From assembly GCA_964599235.1 (NCBI GenBank), contig CAZRDX010000031.1:124001-188000 (forward strand): a DNA stretch of 64,000 nucleotides, in the 5' to 3' direction. The stretch is from DRPN01 sp964599235 (lineage in GTDB: Bacteria > Bacteroidota > Bacteroidia > Bacteroidales > VadinHA17). Each line of letters opens with the position of its first letter. The stretch's first letter is position 1. Below, piece after piece: positions 16,120 to 25,631 of this stretch. The notes under the pieces are model-generated. The model was not told where the DNA came from, made no database searches, and saw only the letters and a list, made by a program, of their open reading frames with translations. Made by a program: the position numbers and the translations under genes.

Positions 16120-18973
16120 AGTTCTCCAGATCGGAGGCCGAACACATCAGGTTGCGGTCGCCCCATGCCTCATCGACGCGGCTCACCGGCGGCCAGAACT
16201 TGTTCTCCGCCACCCACGGCAGGGGGAAGACGGCCTGCCAACGGCCGTAGGGATGGTCCCAGGGCTCGGTCAGCACCACCTCCTGGGTGTGCGGCGCATT
16301 CTTCAGCACATTGTCCTCCGCATCCGTCTTTCCCTCTTTCACCTCCATGATCTCGGCATGGATCTGTTTCATGGTCTCGATGAACCTGTCGAGCTCGGCC
16401 TTCGACTCACTCTCGGTAGGTTCCACCATGAGGGTCCCGTGCACGGGGAAAGAGAGCGTGGGTGCATGAAAACCGTAATCCATGAGCCTCTTGGCGATGT
16501 CGGTCTCGGTGATGCCCGTCTCCTGGCGGAAGGGACGGCAGTCGAGGATCATTTCGTGTCCCACGTAGCCTGTCTCGCCGGTATAGAGCGTGGGGAAATG
16601 GCCCTGCAGGGCCCGGGAGAGGTAGTTGGCATTGAGGATGGCCACCTGGGTGGCGCGGGTGAGCCCCTCACTGCCCATAAGGTGGATGTAAGCGTGGGAG
16701 ATGACCAGGATCTGGGGGCTGCCGTAAGGAGCCGCCGCGATGGTGTCGCGCGCCTTGGACCCGCCCGTATGGACGACAGGATGGTCGGGCAGGTAATCGA
16801 CCAGGTGGGAGGCCACGGCCACGGGCCCCACACCCGGCCCGCCACCGCCGTGCGGGATGGCAAAGGTCTTGTGCAGATTGAGATGACAGACATCGGCACC
16901 GATGGCTGCCGGGCTGGTCAGCCCCACCTGGGCGTTCATGTTGGCACCGTCCATGTAGACCTGGCCGCCATAACGGTGGATGATCTCGTTCATCTCGGTG
17001 ATGCGGCTCTCAAAGACACCGTGTGTAGAGGGATAGGTGACCATGAAGGCGGCCAGTCTGTCACGATGTTCCTCGGCCAGACGGGCCAGCTCGTCGACGT
17101 TGATGTTGCCGCGCTCGTCGCACGGCACCACCACCACCTTCATGCCGGCCATCACGGCACTGGCAGGGTTGGTGCCATGAGCAGAAGAGGGTATCAGCAC
17201 CACGTCGCGATGCCCCTCGCCAATGTCCTGGAGATAACGCCGGATGATGGTCAGGCCGGTATATTCGCCCGCAGCACCGGAATTGGGCTGGAAGGTGATG
17301 CCGGTAAAGCCGGTGATCTTCAGTAGGGCATCCCCAAGCTCGTCGATGATCTGCTGGTAGCCCGCAGCCTGTTCACGCGGCACGAAAGGATGCAGGCCGG
17401 CGAACTCCGGCCAGCTCACGGGGATCATCTCCACGGCAGCATTGAGCTTCATCGTACACGACCCCAGCGAGATCATCGAATGGGTCAGAGAGATATCCCG
17501 CCGCTCCAGTTTCTTCATGTAGCGCATCAGCTCGGTCTCCGACCGGTAACGGTGGAACACCTGCTGGTTCATGAAAGAAGAGGTGCGGCGCAGCTCTGCC
17601 GGGAACCAAAGCCGTTCCTCAGCGCTGCTCACCGAAGGGGCCTCGGTCTTTTTCGCGGCAGCGAAGATCTCCAGTAGCCTCTTCACATCCTCTTCGGTGG
17701 TGGTCTCATCAAGGCTGATCAGGACGAAGCCATCGAAGAAGTAATTTAGGTTGATCTTTCGTGCGAGGGCCTCTTCGCGTATCTTCTCCCGCAGCACGGT
17801 GCCGGTCTTCACCTTGAGGGTATCAAAGAAGGCGGTATTCACCTGTTCGTATCCCATGACCGTGAGTCCTTCGTGGAGGTTTCCTGTCATGGAGTGGATA
17901 TTGCGGGCGACGTTCTTCAGCCCTTCGGGACCGCGGTAGACGGCGTAGAAGCCGGCCATGATGGCCAGGAGTGCCTGGGCGGTGCAGATGTTGGAGGTAG
18001 CGCGTTCGCGCTTGATATGCTGTTCGCGTGTCTGGAGGGCCATGCGTAGGGCGGGTTTGCCGTGGGCGTCGCGGCTGACGCCGATGATACGACCCGGCAT
18101 GTGGCGCTTGTACTCTTCTTTGGCGGCCATGTAACCGGCATGGGGTCCTCCGTAGCCCATGGGCAGGCCTAGACGCTGCACCGAACCTACCACCACGTCG
18201 GCACCCCACTCTCCCGGCGGCACCAGGAGCGCCAGGCTGAGGATATCGGCAACGACCACCAGCGGCACTCCCTCCTCTTGCAGACGCCCCACCCAGGCAC
18301 GGTAGTCGTGCACCGCCCCGTCGCCGTCGGGATACTGCACCATGGCACCGAAGAAAGTGGCATCGGGCACCGTCTCTTTCCAGTCGCCCACCACCAGCTC
18401 AATGCCGCGGGCTTCGGCACGCGTGCGCACAATGGCCAGCGTCTGCGGGAACACCTTGCGGTCGACGAAAAAACGAACCACCCCCTCTTTCATTTGCTTG
18501 CGCGAACGGGCATGGAACAACATCAGCATCGCCTCGGCCGCCGAAGTGCCCTCATCCAGCAGCGAAGAGTTGGCCAGCGGCAGACCCGTCAGCTCGATGA
18601 TCACCGTCTGAAAATTGAGCAACGCCTCCAGCCTCCCCTGGGAGATCTCTGCCTGGTAAGGCGTGTACGAGGTGTACCACGACGGGTTCTCCAGGATGTT
18701 GCGCTGGATCACCGGCGGGAAGAAAGTGTCATAATACCCCATGCCGATGAACGAACGGAAAAGCTTGTTGCGGGATGCAATGCCTTTGATGTACCGCTGA
18801 TACTCCGCCTCGGTCATGGCAGGTATCTCAGGGAACGACTCCAGACGAATATCGCGGGGAATGACTTTGTCGATAAGCGTATCCAGGGAATGTTCACCCA
18901 GAAAACGAAGCATCTCCTCGATGCCCTGTTCACGCGGGCCGATGTGACGGTCCATGAAATGCTCTCTTCTCAT
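16106..18973 (-). CDS. gcvP: Glycine dehydrogenase (decarboxylating), P-protein, single-chain
   Basis: A 955-residue homodimer-type P-protein, in which the alpha and beta subunits found separately in some bacteria are fused. The N-terminal DRHIGPRE motif, the mid-region MIPLGSCTMKLN-like segment (MISLGSCTMKLNA) and the PLP site HLNLHKTFAIPHGGGGPG, with lysine near K702, are clear. It decarboxylates glycine and passes the aminomethyl group to the H-protein in the glycine cleavage system. The start MRREHFMDRHIG was chosen from two near methionines (18973 or 18955). gcvT and gcvH are not in the window. Confidence 0.96.
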   Translation of the reverse strand: MRREHFMDRHIGPREQGIEEMLRFLGEHSLDTLIDKVIPRDIRLESFPEIPAMTEAEYQRYIKGIASRNKLFRSFIGMGYYDTFFPPVIQRNILENPSWYTSYTPYQAEISQGRLEALLNFQTVIIELTGLPLANSSLLDEGTSAAEAMLMLFHARSRKQMKEGVVRFFVDRKVFPQTLAIVRTRAEARGIELVVGDWKETVPDATFFGAMVQYPDGDGAVHDYRAWVGRLQEEGVPLVVVADILSLALLVPPGEWGADVVVGSVQRLGLPMGYGGPHAGYMAAKEEYKRHMPGRIIGVSRDAHGKPALRMALQTREQHIKRERATSNICTAQALLAIMAGFYAVYRGPEGLKNVARNIHSMTGNLHEGLTVMGYEQVNTAFFDTLKVKTGTVLREKIREEALARKINLNYFFDGFVLISLDETTTEEDVKRLLEIFAAAKKTEAPSVSSAEERLWFPAELRRTSSFMNQQVFHRYRSETELMRYMKKLERRDISLTHSMISLGSCTMKLNAAVEMIPVSWPEFAGLHPFVPREQAAGYQQIIDELGDALLKITGFTGITFQPNSGAAGEYTGLTIIRRYLQDIGEGHRDVVLIPSSAHGTNPASAVMAGMKVVVVPCDERGNINVDELARLAEEHRDRLAAFMVTYPSTHGVFESRITEMNEIIHRYGGQVYMDGANMNAQVGLTSPAAIGADVCHLNLHKTFAIPHGGGGPGVGPVAVASHLVDYLPDHPVVHTGGSKARDTIAAAPYGSPQILVISHAYIHLMGSEGLTRATQVAILNANYLSRALQGHFPTLYTGETGYVGHEMILDCRPFRQETGITETDIAKRLMDYGFHAPTLSFPVHGTLMVEPTESESKAELDRFIETMKQIHAEIMEVKEGKTDAEDNVLKNAPHTQEVVLTEPWDHPYGRWQAVFPLPWVAENKFWPPVSRVDEAWGDRNLMCSASDLENFTAG

Positions 18974-19068
18974 GAAAATATGGTTTTGTGCCTGGCCAAA
19001 AATAAGAAAAGGCCCCGGCATAAAAAACCGCAAAGATCAGTTCTGCAGCATATGTTGATAAGAACCGT

Positions 19069-19725
19069 TCAGGGCCTGAGGAAATCGAGGAAAGGGTTGT
19101 CTCGCACCTCGCGTTCGAGGGTGGTGTCGGGACCGTGGCCGGGAAAGATACGGGTCTCGGGAGGGAGGGCGGCCACCAGCCCTTCGGCGATGCTGCGGCG
19201 CAAGACGTCGTAATCACCCCCCGGCAGATCGGTGCGGCCGATGCTGCCGTTGAAGATCACATCCCCGGGGAAAAGAAGTCCGGCACCACGATGGTAATAA
19301 CCCACACTCCCGGGAGTATGGCCGGGAAGATGAAACACCTCCAGCGCCGTATCACCCCAGGTGACCCGCTCCTGCGTGAGGGGAACCATTCCGGGCAAAG
19401 CATTCACAGGAAAAGAGAAGATCTCTCCCTGCTGAGGCACGGTCCTGAACACCTCCTCATCGGCAGGATGGAGCAAGGGCCTCAGACCGAACTCCCGGGC
19501 AAAAAAAGGTGTTCCGCACACATGGTCGAGATGACCATGGGTGAGCAACACGTGCCGCAGAACAAGTCCCCGTTCGCGGATGAAAGCAGCGATCTCCTCC
19601 TCTTCCGCAGCATCATGACAACCGGGATCGATCACCACAGCCTCCCCCCGGCCATCCCACAGTAAATAAGTGTTTTCCATGAAAGGGTTGAAGACGAAGG
19701 TCTTTACCTCAAGGGTGGCGTTCAT
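19069..19725 (-). CDS. Metallo-beta-lactamase-fold hydrolase (glyoxalase II-like)
   Basis: A 218-residue MBL-fold enzyme. The metal motif THGHLDHVCG near residues 61-70, the later LPGHTPGSVGYY, FPGDVIFNGSIGRTD and C-terminal FPGHGPDTTLERE supply the remaining metal ligands in the order seen in hydroxyacylglutathione hydrolase-like proteins. It probably hydrolyses a thioester, but the glutathione-binding C-terminal domain of true GloB is absent. One base separates it from the pcm stop, so it is co-transcribed with pcm. Substrate unknown. Confidence 0.88.
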   Translation of the reverse strand: MNATLEVKTFVFNPFMENTYLLWDGRGEAVVIDPGCHDAAEEEEIAAFIRERGLVLRHVLLTHGHLDHVCGTPFFAREFGLRPLLHPADEEVFRTVPQQGEIFSFPVNALPGMVPLTQERVTWGDTALEVFHLPGHTPGSVGYYHRGAGLLFPGDVIFNGSIGRTDLPGGDYDVLRRSIAEGLVAALPPETRIFPGHGPDTTLEREVRDNPFLDFLRP

Positions 19726-19726
19726 A

Positions 19727-20398
19727 TCAGACTGTTTTTCCCTGGTTACTGGTGCCTTTGAGCATGGGTACGAACTTAAAATCGCCGTGCCGGGTGGTCT
19801 CGATACGCTCTTTGTCGTGTTTCACGACACGGATCATGGTCTGGTTTTCCCCGCTTCCCACAGGAACAACAAGGATACCACCGCTGCGCAGTTGACGGAT
19901 GAGAGCCTCGGGTACTTCGGGCGCCGCAGCCGTGATGAGGATCTTGTCAAAAGGAGCAAAAGCAGGTAACCCTTCATAGCCGTCACCATAAAAGAAACGG
20001 GGATGGTAACCCAACTGGGTGAGAAGGGCCTGGGCATTGAGGAAAAGTTCTTTCTGACGTTCAATGGTAAAGACCCTGGCGCCCATCTCCATGAGGATGG
20101 CGGTCTGATAACCCGAACCGGTACCTATTTCCAGCACCTTGTCCCCTTCCTTCACTTCCAGGAGCATGGTCTGAAAAGCCACCGTATAAGGCTGTGAGAT
20201 GGTCTGACCCGCCCCGATGGGGAAGGCCTGGTCCTGGTATGCCTGTTCCAGATAACCGGCATCCATGAAGAAATGACGCGGCACCTTGTTGATCGCCTGC
20301 AGCACCCTTTCGTCGGAAATGCGGGCGCGCAGCCGTTCCACCAGCTGCTTGCGAAGCCCTTTGTGTCGTAAGCTGTCTTCCAGTTCCCTGTAGTTCAT
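19727..20398 (-). CDS. pcm: Protein-L-isoaspartate O-methyltransferase
   Basis: A 223-residue SAM-dependent methyltransferase that starts repair of isoaspartyl residues in aged proteins. Signature segments are VPRHFFMD, QTISQPYTVAFQTMLL and the SAM motif VLEIGTGSGYQTAIL, followed by ARVFTIERQKEL and ILITAAAPEVPEALI. Length is normal for the family. First gene of a two-gene unit with the MBL-fold hydrolase. Confidence 0.95.
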   Translation of the reverse strand: MNYRELEDSLRHKGLRKQLVERLRARISDERVLQAINKVPRHFFMDAGYLEQAYQDQAFPIGAGQTISQPYTVAFQTMLLEVKEGDKVLEIGTGSGYQTAILMEMGARVFTIERQKELFLNAQALLTQLGYHPRFFYGDGYEGLPAFAPFDKILITAAAPEVPEALIRQLRSGGILVVPVGSGENQTMIRVVKHDKERIETTRHGDFKFVPMLKGTSNQGKTV

Positions 20399-20468
20399 GG
20401 TATGATTATCAACATGATCCCGTTAATAACTCGCTCTGCAAAACAGGTTTCCGTGTGCACAAAACATG

Positions 20469-20476
20469 TAAGTTTG
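20469..20476 (+). promoter_or_regulatory. Probable -7 element upstream of the Rossmann-fold gene
   Basis: TAAGTTTG, an exact TAnnTTTG match, 19 bases before the ATG at 20496. A TTTC box lies 17 bases further up, slightly closer than usual. Confidence 0.45.
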
Positions 20477-20495
20477 CAGAAACGCTCACAAAATT

Positions 20496-21395
20496 ATGAT
20501 AAAAATCGGGGTTTTCGGCATCACGGGTGAAACTATCCCGTTGCTGGAAAAGATCCGCAAAGAGAAAGGCTACCGGCTTGCCGGACATCATGCGCCCGAC
20601 GGGGGCGGACGGTTGCCGGAGCCGGTGGCTGAAGATCCCCAGACGCTCATCCGCCAGGCCGACGTGGTCCTTTTCTCTGCTCCGGCACCTGCCGATCTTC
20701 CCTTGTTGAGGGAGGCGATGCGCTGGTCGCGTCCTCTTTTCCTGGTCGACACGTCGCATCTTGATACCGCTCATCTGCAGGAGGTGGCTCTGCTGGCCGC
20801 CGAGGCGGATGTGGCGGTACACTGCTTCAATCCCCTTCGCGATCATCCTCTGACAGCACGTGCCGTGAAGGTCACAGGACGGGTACTCTTCGCCGAGACG
20901 GTCCGTCTTTTCCCTGCCGGCGAAAAAGGACGCCAGGAGCTGATCGCTTCGCTCCTCCATTCGCTGGAAATGATGCTTCATCTCAACCCCACCCGGCCGC
21001 GCCGTCCCGTGGTAGGCACCTACCTGTTGCCCGACCGTAAGGAGGGACGTGTCCAGATACAAATGGAGTTTGATGACGGGATGACCGCCGTGATCCGGCA
21101 CGAGACGGGTGAACGGCTTCAGATCCTCTGCCGTCTGGCCGGCTATGGTGAGGCGGTGAGCGTGGATCTGCGGCGTCATGTGCTGGAGCGTTCGGGAGAG
21201 AATGATCGCGTGCGGGAACGTCTCTCCCTGATGCCCGGACGCACCGCCGCCCTCTGGCAGGCCTGGCAACATTTCCTCGGCCATCCTTCACCGGACGGCT
21301 ACGACGCCCTGACCCAGCGCATCGAAGCCCTCCACCTTTTCCGGGAAACCCTCGACAGGATCACCATACGCACCTACTCCCCTCAGATCGGCTGA
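20496..21395 (+). CDS. Gfo/Idh/MocA-like NAD-binding Rossmann-fold protein
   Basis: A 299-residue protein. The N-terminus IKIGVFGITGETIPLL looks like a modified dinucleotide-binding loop, and a beta-alpha-beta pattern continues to about residue 115 (ADVVLFSAPAPADL, PLFLVDTSHLD). The C-terminal half has strand-rich segments like the Gfo/Idh/MocA substrate domain (RRPVVGTYLLPDRKEGRVQIQMEFDDG). The classical GxGxxG is not intact (GITGET), so cofactor use is uncertain. It lies 75 bases before a polyprenyl sugar transferase, which suggests a role in surface-polysaccharide metabolism; that is inference from position only. Confidence 0.6.
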   Translation: MIKIGVFGITGETIPLLEKIRKEKGYRLAGHHAPDGGGRLPEPVAEDPQTLIRQADVVLFSAPAPADLPLLREAMRWSRPLFLVDTSHLDTAHLQEVALLAAEADVAVHCFNPLRDHPLTARAVKVTGRVLFAETVRLFPAGEKGRQELIASLLHSLEMMLHLNPTRPRRPVVGTYLLPDRKEGRVQIQMEFDDGMTAVIRHETGERLQILCRLAGYGEAVSVDLRRHVLERSGENDRVRERLSLMPGRTAALWQAWQHFLGHPSPDGYDALTQRIEALHLFRETLDRITIRTYSPQIG

Positions 21396-21470
21396 ACCGG
21401 ACCATTTTTCCTTCCCCGCACAGACTAAAGCCCACCTCTACCCCGTTCTGATTTTGTTACCGGCCCGGAT

Positions 21471-22889
21471 ATGAACCCGAAGAAGAAGGTTCTGCTGTAT
21501 GTTACCCTCGACTGGATCGCTGCCACCGCAGCCTGGGCTCTCTTTTTCATCTACCGGAAAAAGTTCATCGAACCGGAAAAGTTCGGAATGCCTGTACCGG
21601 TCCGTCTGGATGAGAAGTTCTTCCTCGGCATTCTGATCATCCCCCTGGGATGGCTGTTGCTGCACTACCTCTCCGGTTATTACCGCAATATCTATCGCAA
21701 GTCAAGGCTGCAGGAGCTTTTTCTCACTCTCCTGGTCACGGCGGCGGGCGTGACCGTCCTCTTTTTCCTGGTGATCCTCAACGACGTGATCGCCTCCTAC
21801 CGCAACTATTATCATCTGCTGGGCGTATTGTTCCTTTTGCAGTTCGCCTTCACGTACCTTCCCCGTCTGATCGTCACCTCGATCACGAACCACCGCATCC
21901 ACACCGGCAAGCTGGGGTTCAACACCGTGATCGTCGGGAGTTCGGAAAAGGCGGTGAACATCTATAAGAAGCTCACTGCCTCCAACGGTAAGGCGGGTTT
22001 CCGTTTTATCGGGTTTCTGTCATTACGTGAGGTGAAAGATCCTCCGCTGGGGAAATACCTCCCTTATCTGGGACAGCTGAAGGATGCTGCCCGGATCTTC
22101 TCTGACGGGGAACGTGTCGATGAGGTGATCCTGGCCATCGAGGAAGGTGAGAAGAAGGAGATTGGATACATCCTCAACCGTCTTTTCAGTGTGAACGCTC
22201 ATCTTCAGGCGATCCCCGAACTGTATGACATTCTGGCCGGACGGGTGCGGATGTCGTCGTTCCTGGGTACCCCCCTCATCGAGATCACCCATGAGCTGAT
22301 GCCGGCCTGGCAGATGGTGATCAAGACCCTGATGGATTATACGGTGGCCGTGGTGATGCTGTTGCTCACACTGCCGCTGACGCTGGTGATCTCCCTGATC
22401 ATCAAGCTTACCTCTCCGGGCCCAGTCTTTTTTGTACAGGAACGGGTAGGAAGACATGGCAAACCATTCAATCTCATTAAGTTCCGGACCATGTACCAGG
22501 ATGCTGAGAAGGACGGCCCGGCCCTCTCCTCGGCCAACGACCCGCGCATCACCCCCATCGGCCGTTTCCTGCGCCGCACCCGCATGGACGAGATCCCCAA
22601 TTTCATCAACGTACTCAAAGGAGAGATGTCGCTGGTAGGACCCCGCCCCGAAAGAAAATATTTCGTCGACCAGATCCTCGAGAAAGCACCCCACTACATC
22701 CATCTGCAAAAGGTTAAGCCCGGCATCACCTCCTGGGGACAGGTGAAATACGGCTACGCCGAGAACGTGGATCAGATGATCGACAGAATGCAGTTTGACC
22801 TCATCTACATTGAGAATATGTCGCTGTACGTCGACCTGAAGATCCTTTCCCACACCCTGATGACCGTACTCAAAGGCAAAGGCAAGTGA
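21471..22889 (+). CDS. Undecaprenyl-phosphate sugar phosphotransferase (initiating glycosyltransferase, WbaP/WcaJ type)
   Basis: A 472-residue membrane protein. Four N-terminal helices (about residues 8-140) are followed by a Rossmann-like cytoplasmic domain (NTVIVGSSEKAVNIYKKL, about 160-250), a fifth membrane segment (LMDYTVAVVMLLLTLPLTLVI) and the bacterial sugar transferase domain (SPGPVFFVQERVGRHGKPFNLIKFRTM, then RTRMDEIPNFINVLKGEMSLVGPRPE). It transfers a sugar-1-phosphate to undecaprenyl phosphate, starting synthesis of an exopolysaccharide, capsule or O-antigen. The other polysaccharide genes are not in this window. Confidence 0.93.
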   Translation: MNPKKKVLLYVTLDWIAATAAWALFFIYRKKFIEPEKFGMPVPVRLDEKFFLGILIIPLGWLLLHYLSGYYRNIYRKSRLQELFLTLLVTAAGVTVLFFLVILNDVIASYRNYYHLLGVLFLLQFAFTYLPRLIVTSITNHRIHTGKLGFNTVIVGSSEKAVNIYKKLTASNGKAGFRFIGFLSLREVKDPPLGKYLPYLGQLKDAARIFSDGERVDEVILAIEEGEKKEIGYILNRLFSVNAHLQAIPELYDILAGRVRMSSFLGTPLIEITHELMPAWQMVIKTLMDYTVAVVMLLLTLPLTLVISLIIKLTSPGPVFFVQERVGRHGKPFNLIKFRTMYQDAEKDGPALSSANDPRITPIGRFLRRTRMDEIPNFINVLKGEMSLVGPRPERKYFVDQILEKAPHYIHLQKVKPGITSWGQVKYGYAENVDQMIDRMQFDLIYIENMSLYVDLKILSHTLMTVLKGKGK

Positions 22890-22909
22890 TTCTCCCTGCC
22901 GGGCATTGA

Positions 22910-23485
22910 CTATCTTTGTTCCTCCCTCTGAACAAGCGGATACGTGGAAAGATCGGTATAGACTGGTCCTTCGGGACGGAGGACACTTTCGACGAGATGC
23001 ACCTTTTTCACGTCGAAACCGGTGATGGGGATCTCTTTTTCCTGTTCGATCAGTTGCCTCAGGAGAGTTTCCTTCACAGCACCTTTGATACGCCCGATGG
23101 TCAGATGGGGAGCAAAGGGTTTGTCCGGCAGCTCGAAATCCCCTTCGACGAGGATGTCTTCCACCGCCTCATGGAGACGTTTCAGCTGCGGAGGCATATC
23201 CATGCCCAGCCACAACACACGGGGCCGGCGAAGATGGGGGAACACCCCTGTGCCACGCAGGACGAGGCGAAAGGCAGGCAATCCGGCCAGATGCTCCTCG
23301 CACAGACGCTGCAAACGCACCAGCCGCTCCTCTTCCGTATCACCGAAAAAATGAAGGGTCAGATGCCACTGCCTCAGATCCACCCACCGGACAGGTTCCC
23401 CTCGCAGCATCCCCCGGATACGTTCGTAATGCTCACGCAAAGCATCATCGACATCGATGCGGACAGCCAAAAAGAGACGTTTCAT
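22910..23485 (-). CDS. thpR: RNA 2',3'-cyclic phosphodiesterase (2H family)
   Basis: A 191-residue 2H phosphoesterase. The two catalytic HxTx motifs appear as HLTLHFFG near residue 40 and HLTIGRIK near residue 125, with the expected spacing. The start MKRLFLAVRID is typical for ThpR/LigT; the open frame extends into the divergent elbB gene but without homology. The family opens 2',3'-cyclic phosphates and was first described as a 2'-5' RNA ligase. Convergent with the sugar transferase; divergent from elbB. Confidence 0.93.
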   Translation of the reverse strand: MKRLFLAVRIDVDDALREHYERIRGMLRGEPVRWVDLRQWHLTLHFFGDTEEERLVRLQRLCEEHLAGLPAFRLVLRGTGVFPHLRRPRVLWLGMDMPPQLKRLHEAVEDILVEGDFELPDKPFAPHLTIGRIKGAVKETLLRQLIEQEKEIPITGFDVKKVHLVESVLRPEGPVYTDLSTYPLVQREEQR

Positions 23486-23545
23486 GGTCAGGAAGGCAAT
23501 AAAATTTTGTAATTTTATGTGACCAAACCCCAAAATGTTCAGACC

Positions 23546-24208
23546 ATGGAAGATAAGAAAAAATTCGCAGTGATCCTTTCGGGCTGCGGCGTATACGACG
23601 GAGCAGAGATCCATGAGGCGACGATGACGCTCTATGCCATCATGAAAGAAGGCGGCGTATACGAGATCTTTGCCCCCGACATCCCCCAGCACCATGTGAT
23701 CAACCATCTCACCGGCGAGGAGATGAACGAGCAGCGCAATGTGCTGGTGGAGGCGGCACGCATCGCGCGGGGCAAGATACGTCCGCTCAGCGAGTTTGAG
23801 GAGAAGGACTTCGATGCCCTGATCATGCCCGGAGGCTTCGGTGTGGCAAAGAACCTGAGCGATTTTGCTTTCAAGGGTCCGCAGTGTACGGTACACGAGG
23901 AGGTGGCGGGGGCCATCCGTGCCATGGTCGCTGCGGGCAAGCCCATCGGCGCCCTATGCATTTCTCCGGCCATCGTGGCACGCGTCCTCGAAGATGTGGA
24001 GGTGACCATCGGCCAGGATAAGGCCACCGCCGAGGCTATCGAGGCCATGGGCGCACGTCACGTGCAGACAGGCCACGGCGAGGTGGTCGTCGACAGAAAA
24101 TACAAAGTGGCCACCACCCCCTGCTACATGCTCGACGCCACCATCCTCGATATCGCCGACGGCGCCATCAACGTGGTGAAAGCCATGATGGACATGCTCA
24201 ATGAATGA
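23546..24208 (+). CDS. elbB: DJ-1/PfpI-family glyoxalase ElbB
   Basis: A 220-residue class I glutamine-amidotransferase-like protein. KKFAVILSGCGVYDGAEIHE is the characteristic ElbB N-terminus; DALIMPGGFGVAKNLSDFA and GALCISPAIVARVL, with the elbow cysteine, complete the fold. E. coli ElbB has glyoxalase activity and affects isoprenoid yield; the physiological role is unsettled. The ATG at 23546 was preferred over an upstream GTG because homology begins there. A TAATTTTA -7-like element (23510-23517) precedes it. It ends at a terminator shared with the convergent DUF4294 gene. Confidence 0.93.
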   Translation: MEDKKKFAVILSGCGVYDGAEIHEATMTLYAIMKEGGVYEIFAPDIPQHHVINHLTGEEMNEQRNVLVEAARIARGKIRPLSEFEEKDFDALIMPGGFGVAKNLSDFAFKGPQCTVHEEVAGAIRAMVAAGKPIGALCISPAIVARVLEDVEVTIGQDKATAEAIEAMGARHVQTGHGEVVVDRKYKVATTPCYMLDATILDIADGAINVVKAMMDMLNE

Positions 24209-24235
24209 ATGACAGGGAACACTACGGAAAAACAC

Positions 24236-24261
24236 AAAAGGGCCTCGAGAGGCCCTTTTTT
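24236..24261. terminator. Bidirectional terminator between elbB and the DUF4294 gene
   Basis: A 10-base stem AAAAGGGCCT / AGGCCCTTTT with a CGAG tetraloop and T runs on both strands, placed 28 bases after the elbB stop and directly at the DUF4294 stop. Confidence 0.9.
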
Positions 24262-24875
24262 CATATCATCCCGTATTCGATCATCAGAACGATCTGGTTC
24301 AGCACCCGGTCCTCCCCGTCGGGGTCAAACTTCATCTTGAGGTTCGACCCGAACAGCCGGGCCACCGCCTGCCAGAAGCCTGCATTGAAGGCACCCTTCA
24401 TCCTGTCGATGATCTCGTAAGAGGTCATGCCCGTCTCACGGTCGATGAGCTTGATGAGGATCTTCCCCTGCGAGAAGGTCATGTTCCAGATGACATCGGA
24501 ATATTTGTCTTTCAGCTCCTTTTCCACCTGACGCACGTAAGCTTTCTTCTCCTTTTCGGTAGGCAGGGAATCCAGATGCCGTTCCATCTCGTTGAGGAGG
24601 CGGGCGGTGAACTTCGCATAGGGATAAACTTTCTTGACGTTGCGCACGTAACGGCTGTAACGCCGGTACTCGCGGCGCGTACGGAAATGAGGCCTGGGAA
24701 TGACCCGCACCTCCTCCAGGTCGACCACCGGCAAGGTATCACCGTCGACGCTGGTGGTCCGGGTCAGGACCTGCATACGGGAACTATCCCCCGGGCTCAT
24801 CACCTGCGCCCGCACCGCCGGCACGATCAGCAGCCCCCACCATATGATCCCTGCGATCCTCCTGAGATATCTCAT
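24261..24875 (-). CDS. DUF4294 family exported protein
   Basis: A 204-residue protein with a signal peptide (MRYLRRIAGIIWWGLL to about residue 23, cut after VRA). The mature part holds the conserved DUF4294 stretch: RTRREYRRYSRYVRNVKKVYPYAK, a charged helix around EMERHLDSL, then KLIDRETGMTSYEIIDRMKG and a C-terminal GFWQAVARLFGSNLK. Function is unknown; the family is confined mainly to Bacteroidota. The ATG at 24875 follows GGGGAGA; two upstream in-frame ATGs (24884, 24899) are also possible. Confidence 0.82.
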   Translation of the reverse strand: MRYLRRIAGIIWWGLLIVPAVRAQVMSPGDSSRMQVLTRTTSVDGDTLPVVDLEEVRVIPRPHFRTRREYRRYSRYVRNVKKVYPYAKFTARLLNEMERHLDSLPTEKEKKAYVRQVEKELKDKYSDVIWNMTFSQGKILIKLIDRETGMTSYEIIDRMKGAFNAGFWQAVARLFGSNLKMKFDPDGEDRVLNQIVLMIEYGMI

Positions 24876-24971
24876 TCTCCCCATTCCTTTCCCTGACATC
24901 CTTTGCAAAAAACATACCAGCTTACCGACCGGTGCGGATGGTATCCGTCTCAAATTTACTAATTTCGGGAC

Positions 24972-25604
24972 ATGTCGGCAAAGGTCACCATCCGGGAACT
25001 GGAGGAAGGAGAAAAGTACCAGCTGGTAAAACGTCTTTCTTACGATGAGATCCCTGATTTTGTGATAGAACATCTTTTCCACAGGAACGGAGTGATGACT
25101 TTTTACTGGCTGTCGGTGGTACTTTCTCTTCTGCTGCTGGTCAGGCCCACGGTGGATTTCTTCGGTTCCTCGCCGGGGTTCCTGCGCACCGCGGGATATG
25201 CTTTGCTGGGGCTGGTGATCTTTCCGCTGCTGCTGGCGCCGTTGCACGAGGGGATCCATGCTGTGGTGCTGCTGCTGGCGGGTGTCCGCAGCCTGCGGGC
25301 AGGGATCGACCTCCGGCATTCCTTCATCTACATCACGGCTCATCGTCAGCCGGTGACCCGGCGTCCTTTCCAGGCCACGGCCCTGGCCCCTTTCCTGGTG
25401 CTCAATGCCGCCTTGCTGGCTGCCGCCTGGCTCATCCCCGGCCGCCTCTCCTGGAGCCTCTACCTCACCCTCTTCGTCCATACCACCATGTGCGCCGGCG
25501 ACTTCGCCCTCCTCTCCTTCTATGCCTCCCTGGGCCCCGGCGAAGTGATCACCTACGATGACGTGGACGAACAAACCTCCTACTTCTTCGTCGAAAAAGA
25601 TTGA
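24972..25604 (+). CDS. DUF3267 membrane protein with metalloprotease-like HExxH motif
   Basis: A 210-residue integral membrane protein with about four helices (roughly 45-60, 75-100, 135-155, 160-180). HEGIH near residue 94, inside LLAPLHEGIHAVVLLLAG, is an HExxH zinc-binding signature, as in the DUF3267 family of putative membrane zincins. Substrate and role are unknown. A TAATTTCG element at 24960-24967 sits right before the start. Stands as a single gene between the DUF4294 gene and the POT transporter. Confidence 0.78.
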   Translation: MSAKVTIRELEEGEKYQLVKRLSYDEIPDFVIEHLFHRNGVMTFYWLSVVLSLLLLVRPTVDFFGSSPGFLRTAGYALLGLVIFPLLLAPLHEGIHAVVLLLAGVRSLRAGIDLRHSFIYITAHRQPVTRRPFQATALAPFLVLNAALLAAAWLIPGRLSWSLYLTLFVHTTMCAGDFALLSFYASLGPGEVITYDDVDEQTSYFFVEKD

Positions 25605-25631
25605 GCCGGCACATACCGTACATCTTTTTTC

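Noticed and set aside
22911..22918. TATCTTTG on the forward strand between the sugar transferase and thpR
   Set aside because: No forward gene follows it; it overlaps the 3' end of thpR and is probably a chance match.
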